NCBI GenBank assembly: GCA_045577615.1
Contig: JAZNIT010000016.1
Coordinates: 1 to 60,752, forward strand
Source: RGIG2206 sp045577615
GTDB taxonomy: Bacteria; Bacillota; Clostridia; Oscillospirales; Acutalibacteraceae
DNA length: 60,752 nucleotides
Reading direction: 5' to 3'
Shown: piece by piece, positions 26,744-33,865 of the stretch
Layout: each line of letters opens with the position of its first letter
Numbering within the stretch: position 1 is the stretch's first letter
The notes under the pieces: generated by a model
Told to the model about the DNA's origin: nothing
Databases searched by the model: none
The model's input: the letters and a program-made list of their open reading frames with translations, nothing else
Program-made: the position numbers and the translations under genes

Positions 26744-27238
26744 ATGAACAAAAATGACAAAGATTTTGAACAAGAATATGACTCTTTAAAAGAAGTTACG
26801 GAGTTTCAAAATAATATGTTTAACCCAGGGTATTATATTGGCACAGGTAGAGTGCCACCTACGGTATCTGCACCTGGTAATGCAACACCATTATCAATTT
26901 TTTGTTTTTTTGCTTCTGCTATTTTCTTAATATTGGGCTTGTTTTTATTCTTTGCTGATGTTAATGTTCATTCTTCAGGACTAATTGAATCTCCTTTGGC
27001 AAATAAAATTATTGTGTTAATCATAATGTTAGCAATATCTTCATTTTTCATACGTTTAGGTTTGGTCTATCTTAAAAAGGCAAAAAAATACTATAGAGAA
27101 AAAAGCAAATTGGAAAAAGAAGAAATTGATGAAACTGTTGAAGATAAAATTTGGCAACGGACTTGTCCAAAATGTGGGGAATCACACGATATTGATTATC
27201 CCAAATGCCCAAATTGTAAATATAATTATCTTAAATAG
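26744..27238 (+). CDS. cassette 2: membrane protein with C-terminal zinc ribbon
   Basis: 164 residues. The N-terminal 50 are polar, two membrane helices follow (about 50-70 and 83-105), then a charged coiled stretch (KKAKKYYREKSKLEKEE) and a C-terminal zinc ribbon CPKCGESHDIDYPKCPNC. The polar ends suggest the ribbon lies in the cytoplasm. Family unknown. Confidence 0.65.
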   Translation: MNKNDKDFEQEYDSLKEVTEFQNNMFNPGYYIGTGRVPPTVSAPGNATPLSIFCFFASAIFLILGLFLFFADVNVHSSGLIESPLANKIIVLIIMLAISSFFIRLGLVYLKKAKKYYREKSKLEKEEIDETVEDKIWQRTCPKCGESHDIDYPKCPNCKYNYLK

Positions 27239-27266
27239 AAAAATCCAAGAGTATTAAAGAAAATCA

Positions 27267-27338
27267 GGTTTTTAGATCGGTTTCATTTTGAGTGGCGGTC
27301 CCAAAAAACTCTCGTTCTTCGGAACGGGAGTTTTTTTA
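27267..27338 (+). terminator. 3' box type b plus terminator of cassette 2
   Basis: Box type b (GGTTTTTAGATCGG, TTTCATTTTGAG, TGGCGGTCCC; 27267-27303) matches the one after cassette 6. The terminator stem AACTCTCGTTC / GAACGGGAGTT with a TTCG loop is the same as after cassette 3. Confidence 0.82.
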
Positions 27339-27339
27339 T

Positions 27340-27513
27340 CCAAGCCGACAGGCTTGGTATATCATCACGACAAAGTCGTGTATATCTTCGCCGAAGGCGT
27401 ATATCATCACACGAAGTGTGTATTTATGTCGGCTTGATGATCTACAACTTCTTTCGAAGTTGATGATATGCAATTCCTGCGGAATTGATGATATACAATG
27501 CTCCACATTGATT
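27340..27513. repeat. gamma array, copy 1: mini-hairpins spaced by a TGATGATAT word
   Basis: Hairpins in order: CCAAGCC/GGCTTGG, CACGAC/GTCGTG, CGCC/GGCG, CACAC/GTGTG, AACTTC/GAAGTT, AATTCC/GGAATT, AATG/CATT. They are separated by TATATCAT in the left half and GATGATAT in the right half. An outer stem AAGCCGACA / TGTCGGCTT (27344 and about 27426) frames the left half. Confidence 0.8.
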
Positions 27514-27551
27514 TATTCCCGCTTTTATGCTATAATACACCCAAGGCGGTG
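27508..27551 (+). promoter_or_regulatory. cassette promoter module P3
   Basis: TTGATT (27508-27513) is the last spacer word of the gamma array; 17 bp; TATAAT (27531-27536); AAGGCGGTG (27543-27551). Confidence 0.87.
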
Positions 27552-27556
27552 ATATG

Positions 27557-28507
27557 ATGACATATAAAGAACTTATGATTGAGGCTCTAACCGATTTATT
27601 AGAAGATGATGAAACACTAATGCACCCCATTTATGGATTGCTTAATCAGGGAAACACACAGTATTATGGTTATTTCGGGTTTACAGAGCATTATTTGCTG
27701 ATTGCACTTGTTTCTGGAACAGGTAAACAGATTACATATACAACGCGCGTACCATTAGATATTAAATCTATAAGAGTCAAACAAACCGCTATTTTTAAAC
27801 AGTTTGTTATTGATATTGCTTTTAACGAGGGAGCACCTTGCAGAATAACAGCATCTCCAAAAGTTTTGACTATTGACACACAAAAAGAAAATTTACCGAG
27901 TTTTCTAGAGCATCTATATACTATAGCACCAAAAACAAAGCAACCGGAGTTAAAACGGTTATCTGGTGATAATATCCGCATACAGTATTTTAACTATATT
28001 TTAGGCATTTTCCTTTCTTTCGTTCCTATGGTTCCCATTATGATTCTAATTATGGAGTGGAAAGAGAGTGGGGAATGGCTTTTTGGTGAACTCATATCTG
28101 CATTTTTAAAAACCTTGCCTGTTACAGCGGTAATATGGGGTGTAGTTTTGATACCATTAATTTTCTTATCAATATTAAATCGTTTTTGTTTCGGTAAGGT
28201 GATATGCGTTCTTGATGATAAAGGGATACACACCGAAAATGATTTACTGTTGTGGACTGACATTAAAGGTGTTTCATTTAAAACGGCTATGCACTCACGA
28301 TTTAGATATAGACCTGCCTGCGCAACCTTTTCTATAAAAAACGCAGGAGAATATGAGCTTGATATTATGCATTTCCCGTTTTATGGTTTGCGTAAAATAA
28401 AAAGATATTGTCCCGATGTTAAAGTTGAGGTACACAATAAAGGGTGGTTAATATTTATGGCATTGTGTCCTACGATAATTGCAATTGTTCTTTCACTGCT
28501 TTCTTAA
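27557..28507 (+). CDS. cassette 3: membrane protein with two PH-like soluble parts
   Basis: 316 residues. A soluble N-terminal domain of about 130 residues, two membrane helices (about 143-165 and 182-205), a second soluble domain (VLDDKGIHTENDLLLWTDI) of the kind seen in bacterial PH/YcxB-like proteins, and a C-terminal hydrophobic end. Function unknown. ATG 27557 gives the better spacing from AAGGCGG; ATG 27554 is also possible. Confidence 0.65.
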   Translation: MTYKELMIEALTDLLEDDETLMHPIYGLLNQGNTQYYGYFGFTEHYLLIALVSGTGKQITYTTRVPLDIKSIRVKQTAIFKQFVIDIAFNEGAPCRITASPKVLTIDTQKENLPSFLEHLYTIAPKTKQPELKRLSGDNIRIQYFNYILGIFLSFVPMVPIMILIMEWKESGEWLFGELISAFLKTLPVTAVIWGVVLIPLIFLSILNRFCFGKVICVLDDKGIHTENDLLLWTDIKGVSFKTAMHSRFRYRPACATFSIKNAGEYELDIMHFPFYGLRKIKRYCPDVKVEVHNKGWLIFMALCPTIIAIVLSLLS

Positions 28508-28555
28508 AGTTAAGAATTCAGAAATACAATCGAGGAAAATCAGGCTTTCATGCAC

Positions 28556-28624
28556 TTTTAATTCGTGTCATTAAGTTCAAAACACCCAAAAAACTCTCGT
28601 TCTTCGGAACGGGAGTTTTTTTAT
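28556..28624 (+). terminator. 3' box type c plus terminator of cassette 3
   Basis: Box type c (TTTTAATTCGTGTCAT, TAAGTTCAAAACACCCA; 28556-28588) matches the one after cassette 7. The terminator is the TTCG-loop stem found after cassette 2. Confidence 0.82.
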
Positions 28625-28799
28625 CCAAGCCGACAGGCTTGGCATTTCATCACGACAAAGTCGTGTATATCTTCGCCGAAGGCGTATATCATCACACGAA
28701 GTGTGTATTTATGTCGGCTTGATGATCTAAAACTTCTTTCGAAGTTGATGATATGCAATTCCTACGGAATTGATGATATACAACGGCAAGCCGTTGATT
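28625..28799. repeat. gamma array, copy 2
   Basis: Nearly the same as copy 1 over about 160 bp, with scattered substitutions. The last hairpin is different (CGGC-AAG-CCG in place of AATG-CTCCA-CATT), so the hairpin is kept while its sequence changed. Confidence 0.82.
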
Positions 28800-28837
28800 T
28801 ATTGTTGCTTTTATGCTATAATATACTAAAGGCGGTG
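28794..28837 (+). promoter_or_regulatory. cassette promoter module P4
   Basis: TTGATT (28794-28799), 17 bp, TATAAT (28817-28822), then a slightly changed AAAGGCGGTG. Confidence 0.85.
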
Positions 28838-28844
28838 AATTGTC

Positions 28845-29276
28845 TTGAAAATTAAAAAATATATTTTTATTCCAATATTAGTTGTATTATGTATAATTCT
28901 TTATGCTGTTTTTGCAAGGCCTGCTATTGAAACACACACTTGGGTGTTATCTATGGCACAAAAAGCAGAGCCGTTTTCTGTGGTAGCACATAAAATCGGA
29001 TATGATTTTTCTGATGATGACAGTAATCTTTTTGCGTTTTCTAAAGAAATAGAACTCACCTGTACAGCAAAAGACGGTAAACTTACTATAAGCGATAGAA
29101 CGAATGGGAAAACCTATGAAGGCACCTACAAAGTCACTTCTTGGGGGAGGTTTATAGGACAAAGTTATGCTGTGGTTATAGATGGAAAAGACGGCACTGC
29201 AAAAATAAGTTCAAAATTTAATCGTACTTTATTTATATCGGTTGGGGGTTATTATTTAAATTTTGAAATTCAATAA
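28845..29276 (+). CDS. cassette 4: exported or single-pass protein, unknown
   Basis: 143 residues with one N-terminal hydrophobic segment (about 6-25, signal anchor) and an outer beta-rich domain of about 110 residues (LTCTAKDGKLTISDRTNGKTYEGTY). The start is TTG 28845, 7 bases after GGCGGTG. No family recognised; the fold looks like the small lipocalin-like domains of secreted clostridial proteins, but this is a guess. Confidence 0.6.
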   Translation: MKIKKYIFIPILVVLCIILYAVFARPAIETHTWVLSMAQKAEPFSVVAHKIGYDFSDDDSNLFAFSKEIELTCTAKDGKLTISDRTNGKTYEGTYKVTSWGRFIGQSYAVVIDGKDGTAKISSKFNRTLFISVGGYYLNFEIQ

Positions 29277-29290
29277 TTTGTAAAAATTCT

Positions 29291-29368
29291 CGGTTTTTGA
29301 CCAGTTCTTTTTCGGACACGAGAGACAAACGAAAATCCGTTCACGCAAGTGGGCGGATTTTCGTTTGT
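29291..29368 (+). terminator. 3' box type a plus terminator of cassette 4
   Basis: Box a at 29291-29319 is identical to that of cassette 1. The stem ACGAAAATCCGTTCAC with a GCAA loop is almost the same as the tRNA-Leu terminator. Confidence 0.85.
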
Positions 29369-29483
29369 ATTATTCATTTTTCAATATTCATCATTCATTA
29401 TTCATTAAAAGAGAACGGATTTTTAAATGAACGATGAATATTGAAGTCGCTCACTTTGTTCGCTGATGAATAATGAATAATTA
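29369..29483. repeat. inverted element beta (copy of alpha)
   Basis: Left arm with TTCAATATTCATC and ATTCATTATTCATT; right arm with AATGAACGATGAATATTGAA, so the stem is kept although both arms differ from alpha. The hairpin GTCGCTCACTTTGTTCGC follows the right arm. Confidence 0.75.
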
Positions 29484-29527
29484 TTGCGGCTTTACCGCTT
29501 TTATGCTATAATACACCCAAGGCGGTG
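29484..29527 (+). promoter_or_regulatory. cassette promoter module P5
   Basis: TTGCGG (29484-29489), 17 bp, TATAAT (29507-29512), ACACCCAAGGCGGTG. Confidence 0.86.
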
Positions 29528-29532
29528 ATACT

Positions 29533-30057
29533 GTGTATATGCTCCCGATTCTTCTTTTCTTTATTCTCGTGTTTGCAAGAATAAGTACTTGCTATGATAG
29601 CAGAATCTCTAAATGTAAGTACATTACAGTTAAAAACAACACATTGGCAAAAATATTGATTGAAAAAGAGAGTTTCTTTGATAAAGGTAAATACACACTA
29701 AAAAAAGATAGAAATAAAATGTCTATTGTAGGTTTATCATTTTATTTGTGTGCAATTTTTATTGTTGCATTAACATTGTTTTTTTGTTTACTGCCCAAAA
29801 TTCCTTGCGAACCTTTTGAATTTGATACGACCAAGATGAATTTGTTCGCAGATACATTGAATCAGAAAATACCCATAATTCTTTCGATAATTTTATTATG
29901 TTCTGAATTTGTATATTTTGCAGTTTTACTTTTTCGATATAAAAAAGAGATAGAACAAAAATGGATTAAGACTTTGGTCGTTGTTAGTTCAATAATTATT
30001 GGCTTGGTTTCTGGTGCGGTAATTGTAGAAATGTTTTTTGAATTGTTAAAATGGTAA
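29533..30057 (+). CDS. cassette 5: multi-pass membrane protein, unknown
   Basis: 174 residues with about four membrane segments (near 1-17, 66-89, 111-133 and 145-168). A basic, charged stretch (KKDRNK) precedes the second. The start is GTG 29533 (an ATG lies two codons later). No family recognised. Confidence 0.6.
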   Translation: MYMLPILLFFILVFARISTCYDSRISKCKYITVKNNTLAKILIEKESFFDKGKYTLKKDRNKMSIVGLSFYLCAIFIVALTLFFCLLPKIPCEPFEFDTTKMNLFADTLNQKIPIILSIILLCSEFVYFAVLLFRYKKEIEQKWIKTLVVVSSIIIGLVSGAVIVEMFFELLKW

Positions 30058-30075
30058 ATAAATTGTGAAAATTCC

Positions 30076-30104
30076 CAGTTTTCACCCAGTTCTTTTTCGG
30101 ACAC
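30076..30104 (+). repeat. 3' box type a of cassette 5
   Basis: CAGTTTTCACCCAG-TTCTTTTTCGGACAC, a variant of the box after cassettes 1 and 4. No separate T-rich terminator follows; the epsilon array begins at once. Confidence 0.75.
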
Positions 30105-30256
30105 AACATCGTTTGACCGCTTGCGGTCAACATCATTTCGAGCGAAGCGAGAACATCGTTTTCAATAAGCGACACAAAACGATGTTGCCTAACGGCAAAC
30201 AGTGTTGTGCTTCGCACAAACGATGTGGACTGACGCCCAACGGTGTTGCACTTCGT
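30105..30256. repeat. epsilon array: mini-hairpins spaced by AACATCGTTT / AAACGATGTT
   Basis: Hairpins GACCGC/GCGGTC, TTCG/CGAA, TTGCC/GGCAA, TTGTGC/GCACAA and TTGCAC/GTGCAA are separated by ACATCGTTT on the left and AAACGATGT on the right, making one large inverted structure. The last hairpin supplies the TTGCAC -35 of P6. Confidence 0.78.
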
Positions 30257-30287
30257 GCAAATTTATGCTATAATACATCCAAGGGAG
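30246..30287 (+). promoter_or_regulatory. cassette promoter module P6
   Basis: TTGCAC (30246-30251), 17 bp, TATAAT (30269-30274), then ACATCCAAGGGAGTG, a variant with a stronger Shine-Dalgarno. Confidence 0.84.
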
Positions 30288-30294
30288 TGATTGT

Positions 30295-30894
30295 ATGAAA
30301 AAGTTAATAGCTATTTTTATGTGTCTGGTAATGTGTTTATCTTTTGTCGGTTGCAATAATTCTGAAAAGCAAAATAGTGAGGCAAAAGAACTTTTACAAA
30401 AAGTTTTAGATAAAGAGCAAAACTTTTCTTATAAATGTATGGTATTTGATAAAGTTACTGAAGAAAGCTTGAAAGAATTTAGATTTCACACAGAGAACAG
30501 TGCTTTAAATCCGTTTATTCCACAAGGATATGCTTATGTTGATTTTGATTCAGATGGTTTAGAGGAATTGGTAATTGTAGATGCCACGCTGAAATTTTTT
30601 CTTATTCTTCGATATGATAACAAAAATGTGAATGGGTATATTCTTGAAAATATTAGTTTACAAGATATTAAGACGGACGGCAGTTTTTTAAACGTTAGAT
30701 ATAATAGTTATACTGCGATAAGTAGAGTTTCTTTTGAGGAACTTGACTCTGTAGTAACAAATCTTGCATACAAGGATGATTCGGCAAATACATATCAGTT
30801 GAATCAAAAGTCTGCCACAAAGGATGAAGTTGAAAAGTATTTTGATGATTGGAATGGAAATACGACAAAAATTTCTTGGACGACAATAGAATAG
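30295..30894 (+). CDS. cassette 6: lipoprotein, unknown
   Basis: 199 residues. Signal peptide with lipobox SFVGC (Cys 20), then a globular domain of about 175 residues. DFDSDGLEELVIVD resembles the calcium-loop motif of FG-GAP/VCBS-type repeats found in secreted proteins. Expected to be anchored on the outer face of the membrane. No other family recognised. Confidence 0.7.
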   Translation: MKKLIAIFMCLVMCLSFVGCNNSEKQNSEAKELLQKVLDKEQNFSYKCMVFDKVTEESLKEFRFHTENSALNPFIPQGYAYVDFDSDGLEELVIVDATLKFFLILRYDNKNVNGYILENISLQDIKTDGSFLNVRYNSYTAISRVSFEELDSVVTNLAYKDDSANTYQLNQKSATKDEVEKYFDDWNGNTTKISWTTIE

Positions 30895-30906
30895 AGGGAA
30901 ATTCTC

Positions 30907-30980
30907 GGTTTTTAGACCGGTTCCATTTTGAGTGTCGGTCCCAGAAAAAACTCTTGTTCTTTTTGAACAAGAGTTTTTTC
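30907..30980 (+). terminator. 3' box type b plus terminator of cassette 6
   Basis: Box b at 30907-30943; within it GACCG pairs with CGGTC. The terminator stem AACTCTTGTTC / GAACAAGAGTT follows with Ts. Confidence 0.83.
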
Positions 30981-30982
30981 AG

Positions 30983-31160
30983 TTATATTCGCCTGCGGCG
31001 AGTGATATTGCTTCGCAGTGATATTTAGGCTACGCCTAAGTGATATTGCCCTTCGGGCAGTTAAGAGGCGAATATAATATCACTTTTGCGATAGCAAAAA
31101 TATCACTATGCCGCAAGGCATAATATCACTCTGTGCGACAGCACAGAATATCACTAAACC
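30983..31160. repeat. delta array, copy 1: mini-hairpins spaced by AGTGATATT / AATATCACT
   Basis: Left half hairpins: TCGC/GCGA, GC/GC with a TTC loop, TTAGGC/GCCTAA, TGCCC/GGGCA, separated by GTGATATT. Right half: TTTTGC/GCAAAA, TATGCC/GGCATA, CTGTGC/GCACAG, separated by AATATCACT. An outer stem TTATATTCGCC / GGCGAATATAA (30983 and about 31067) frames the left half. Confidence 0.82.
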
Positions 31161-31189
31161 TTGCGGCGTCTCCGCTTTTATGCTATAAT
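31161..31189 (+). promoter_or_regulatory. cassette promoter module P7
   Basis: TTGCGG (31161-31166), 17 bp, TATAAT (31184-31189). Downstream the usual CCCAAGGCGGTG is replaced by an unrelated leader with AAAGGAA. Confidence 0.82.
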
Positions 31190-31228
31190 GAATCAAGATA
31201 ACAAATAATTTTGAAAGGAAAAACACAA

Positions 31229-31597
31229 ATGCTTGAAAAACTTGCTAAGAAACGAAAACTAATTGCAATTATATATGGAGTTGTCTCGTTTGCTTTATTG
31301 TTGCTTGAAATTATCTTTGGAAATCCCGATGATAAAATAACGATCATCGTGGCAACCGTGATAGGATTACCATTTTTCTATTTCGGAATCAGATTCGGGT
31401 TTAAAATTGTAAGAATTAACGCATCACCGAAATTTATGCGTTTTGGTTCGTGGTTTTTCTTGATTGTTAGTGTGATTGGAATTGTTGCGAGTGTGCCAAA
31501 CTATATTCGTTATTTCCCAAACGGTTTTTCTCCCCTTGTTACCTGCTTTATGGGAGTGTGGCTTGGAATTTTAACGGATGTAGAAAAACATAGATAA
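31229..31597 (+). CDS. cassette 7: small membrane protein, unknown
   Basis: 122 residues with about four membrane helices and basic first residues (MLEKLAKKRK). No family recognised. I use ATG 31229 behind AAAGGAA; an in-frame TTG at 31211 lies on that site. Confidence 0.6.
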   Translation: MLEKLAKKRKLIAIIYGVVSFALLLLEIIFGNPDDKITIIVATVIGLPFFYFGIRFGFKIVRINASPKFMRFGSWFFLIVSVIGIVASVPNYIRYFPNGFSPLVTCFMGVWLGILTDVEKHR

Positions 31598-31615
31598 TAA
31601 TGGTTTTCAGATACA

Positions 31616-31683
31616 TTTTATTCGTGCCACTAAGTTCAAAACACCCAGAAAAAACTCCTTGATATTTATCAAGGAGTTTTTTC
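31616..31683 (+). terminator. 3' box type c plus terminator of cassette 7
   Basis: Box c (TTTTATTCGTGCCACT, AAGTTCAAAACACCCA) at 31616-31648, then the stem AACTCCTTGATA / TATCAAGGAGTT and Ts. Confidence 0.83.
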
Positions 31684-31684
31684 A

Positions 31685-31862
31685 GTTATATTCGCCTTCG
31701 GCGAGTGATATTGAGCTTCGCTCAGCTATATTTGCTTCGCAAGTTATATTCGCTTCGCGAGTTTTGGGGCGAATATAATACCACTTTTGCCAAAGGCAAA
31801 AATATCACTATGCCGTAAGGCATAATATTACTCTGTGCGCAGCACAGAATATCACTAATAAC
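31685..31862. repeat. delta array, copy 2
   Basis: Same outer stem and same three right-half hairpins as copy 1 (TTTTGCC/GGCAAAA, TATGCC/GGCATA, CTGTGC/GCACAG). The left-half hairpins are different ones: TCGCC/GGCGA, TGAGC/GCTCA, TTGC/GCAA, TCGC/GCGA. Confidence 0.82.
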
Positions 31863-31902
31863 TTGCACCCCTGCCGCTTTTATGCTATGCTTGTGCTACA
31901 AT
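31863..31902 (+). promoter_or_regulatory. cassette promoter module P8
   Basis: TTGCAC (31863-31868), 17 bp, TATGCT (31886-31891), then TGTGCTACAATAGGGACAAA. The same variant occurs only at P9. Confidence 0.78.
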
Positions 31903-32062
31903 AGGGACAAATAATCATTTATCCTTACTTTTTTATTAAATTTGTAAGGCAAGGCAGGAATAACCGTCATACTGTCGGCTGTTTTACTGCTTAAAAACAA
32001 AGTTTTCAACTGTATTATCTTTTGTATGATTTTAGGTGTGTCAGTATGATTTTTGTCATACC
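31903..32062 (+). pseudogene. empty cassette: promoter module joined to a 3' module without its ORF
   Basis: No ORF of note follows P8. Bases 31946-32062 (starting AAGGCAAGGCAGGAAT, ending in a GTATGA-TTTTTGTCATAC hairpin) match 37417-37533, which covers the last codons and 3' region of the membrane-protein gene at 36994. P8 is likewise the twin of the promoter of that gene. The simplest reading is a cassette whose ORF was deleted. From 32063 to 32221 I see only AT-rich DNA with no gene. Confidence 0.75.
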
Positions 32063-32221
32063 TTAAATTTCACTAAGTTTATTTTAAACATAAGACGAAA
32101 AACAGATCTTAAAACAGAGATTTTATTCTTTTTAAGGTTTGTTTTTTTAATTCAATAAATTAAAAAATGCTTTATAAAATTCAAGAAATAATTATAAATT
32201 TTAATAAGTCTTTCTTACCAA

Positions 32222-32250
32222 TTGAATAAGATTGAATTTTATGCTACAAT
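32222..32250 (+). promoter_or_regulatory. promoter of the sigma factor operon
   Basis: TTGAAT (32222-32227), 17 bp, TACAAT (32245-32250). The TTTTATGC before the -10 resembles the cassette modules, so this may be a diverged member. Confidence 0.65.
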
Positions 32251-32290
32251 CAAATTAAGTAAATTTTTTACAAATTACTGAGAGTTTTTA

Positions 32291-32336
32291 TATCCCTTCT
32301 CGTCTAATAAACGGGGAGAAAACAAAGAGAGGGATA
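32291..32336 (+). promoter_or_regulatory. leader with two competing hairpins over the ribosome site
   Basis: TATCCCTTCTC (32291-32301) can pair with GAGAGGGATA (32327-32336), which holds the Shine-Dalgarno of the sigma gene. Alternatively TTCTCGT can pair with ACGGGGAGAA just downstream, leaving the ribosome site free. The two share TTCTC and exclude each other. Regulation is inference. Confidence 0.45.
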
Positions 32337-32340
32337 CCAA

Positions 32341-32898
32341 ATGGATAACGATGCAAGTAGCTACCGCCGTTTCCTTGATGGTGATGATGAGGGTTTAACC
32401 TTAATCATTAAAGATTATAAAGACGGTTTAATTCTTTATTTAAACGGTTATGTAAATAATATTTATGTAGCCGAAGAGATAATGGAAGAAACCTTCTTTA
32501 AGCTTGCGGTTAAAAAACCTAAATTTAACGAGAAGAGTTCATTTAAAACTTGGCTTTACACCATTGGGCGAAATGTTGCAATAGATTATACAAGGCGTAA
32601 TTCTAAATTTTCTATGTCTTCAATAGAAGATATGGAAAATTTTTTGAAAGATGAAACAGACCTTGAATCTATATACATAAAAAACGAAAGAAAAATTATT
32701 GTACATAAGGCTATGTCCAGTTTGAAACCTGAATACCGTCAGGTTCTGTGGCTTTGCTTTTTTGAAGAATTTACAAACGAAGAAATAGCACAGATAATGG
32801 GAAAAACCAAACGCCAAATTGAAAATTTAGTGTATAGGTCAAAACAATCTCTTAAATCGTTACTAGATAAGGAGGGATTTCATTATGAAAAGCTATAA
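32341..32898 (+). CDS. ECF-type RNA polymerase sigma factor
   Basis: 185 residues with sigma region 2 (YVAEEIMEETFFKLAVK, then FKTWLYTIGRNVAIDYTRR) and region 4 (SSLKPEYRQVLWLCFFEEFTNEEIAQIMGKTKRQIENLVYRSKQSLK). It starts at ATG 32341 after GAGAGGGAT. It overlaps the next gene by 14 bases, the usual sign of a sigma/anti-sigma pair. It should direct transcription of this operon and perhaps neighbours, but I cannot identify a matching promoter motif. Confidence 0.92.
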   Translation: MDNDASSYRRFLDGDDEGLTLIIKDYKDGLILYLNGYVNNIYVAEEIMEETFFKLAVKKPKFNEKSSFKTWLYTIGRNVAIDYTRRNSKFSMSSIEDMENFLKDETDLESIYIKNERKIIVHKAMSSLKPEYRQVLWLCFFEEFTNEEIAQIMGKTKRQIENLVYRSKQSLKSLLDKEGFHYEKL

Positions 32899-33865
32899 TG
32901 AAATAGCAAATAGTGTCTTCGAACGCAGAGAAAAACATATAGCAATGCAAAAGAGAAAAAAGCGAATTATTATAAGTGTAGTTGCTCCTACTCTTTGCTG
33001 TTGTATTGTTATAATTACAAGTTTCACATTATGGGAAATCGGATTTTTTAACAGCAATATACCTGTTATAGATAACTCACAAAATGTGTCGGATAATTCT
33101 AATAATTCCTCAACCGATAACAGTACTTCCTCAAATTCGGATGACGTTACACCCTCTGAGCCTTCTGATGATACTCCATCAACCGTTATTCCAAGCGACC
33201 CGCCTGTTATAGAAACAAAATACAATATTGATAGCATTGATAAAATCAACTTTTATTCTGCCAAAAAGATTATTAGCGAAAATTCACTCTTCCCGTTTGG
33301 GATGAGTAACAATGTTTCTTCACCAAAGATTATAATGCTAAATAAAACTTATACAGAAAATCCAATAGACCGTAACAAAGTATTCACCACAACAATGGTG
33401 ACATACTTTACCATTGAGCTTAATGATGAAAAAGGATTCTTGGCTCAAAAACTCGGCGGAACAGGTTTAGTTGAGGTTGTTGTTACAAAAAATAATATCG
33501 ACGATTTAGGAGAAATGATAACCTTTAAGCGTGAAGAAAAATATTATACATGCTTTGCAAATGGTGGTGATTATAACCCCGATTCAAATAAGAGCAGTAG
33601 CGAATTTTCTTCTCACAAATATATTGATGGATTCAATATCATTAAAAATTTAGAGCAAGAAAACTATAAATTTACAGTTCATTATGATGGCTCAAAGGTT
33701 ATAGGTTTTGAGTGTGCACCTTTTCACAGCGTGCCTACTAATTATGCTGTAGATAATGTAACATTTATTGAAGATTTTTGTGTTGTTCTCTACACAAAGC
33801 AAACCTTTACTATTGATGAACTGGAAGTATATTTTAAAAGCCAAAATCAGGAGGAATCTTTATGA
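32885..33865 (+). CDS. probable membrane anti-sigma factor with a large outer domain
   Basis: 326 residues: a short basic cytoplasmic part (about 1-28), one membrane helix (about 29-50), a Ser/Thr/Asn-rich linker (about 65-110) and an outer domain. The position (overlapping the sigma gene) and topology point to an anti-sigma factor, although the cytoplasmic part lacks a visible zinc anti-sigma motif. The outer domain (from about residue 118, DKINFYSAKKII) is clearly related to the first domain of the next protein: both contain GFLAQKLGGTG, SSHKY and QTFT. Confidence 0.7.
   Translation: MKSYNEIANSVFERREKHIAMQKRKKRIIISVVAPTLCCCIVIITSFTLWEIGFFNSNIPVIDNSQNVSDNSNNSSTDNSTSSNSDDVTPSEPSDDTPSTVIPSDPPVIETKYNIDSIDKINFYSAKKIISENSLFPFGMSNNVSSPKIIMLNKTYTENPIDRNKVFTTTMVTYFTIELNDEKGFLAQKLGGTGLVEVVVTKNNIDDLGEMITFKREEKYYTCFANGGDYNPDSNKSSSEFSSHKYIDGFNIIKNLEQENYKFTVHYDGSKVIGFECAPFHSVPTNYAVDNVTFIEDFCVVLYTKQTFTIDELEVYFKSQNQEESL

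Noticed and set aside
27340..31862. CRISPR array
   Set aside because: The repeated unit is only 8-10 bases and inverts at mid-array; the intervening pieces are short palindromes, not 30-40 base unique spacers, and no cas gene is present.
32063..32221. A short gene between the empty cassette and the sigma operon
   Set aside because: Only very AT-rich sequence with frequent stops in all frames; no ribosome site followed by a sensible frame.
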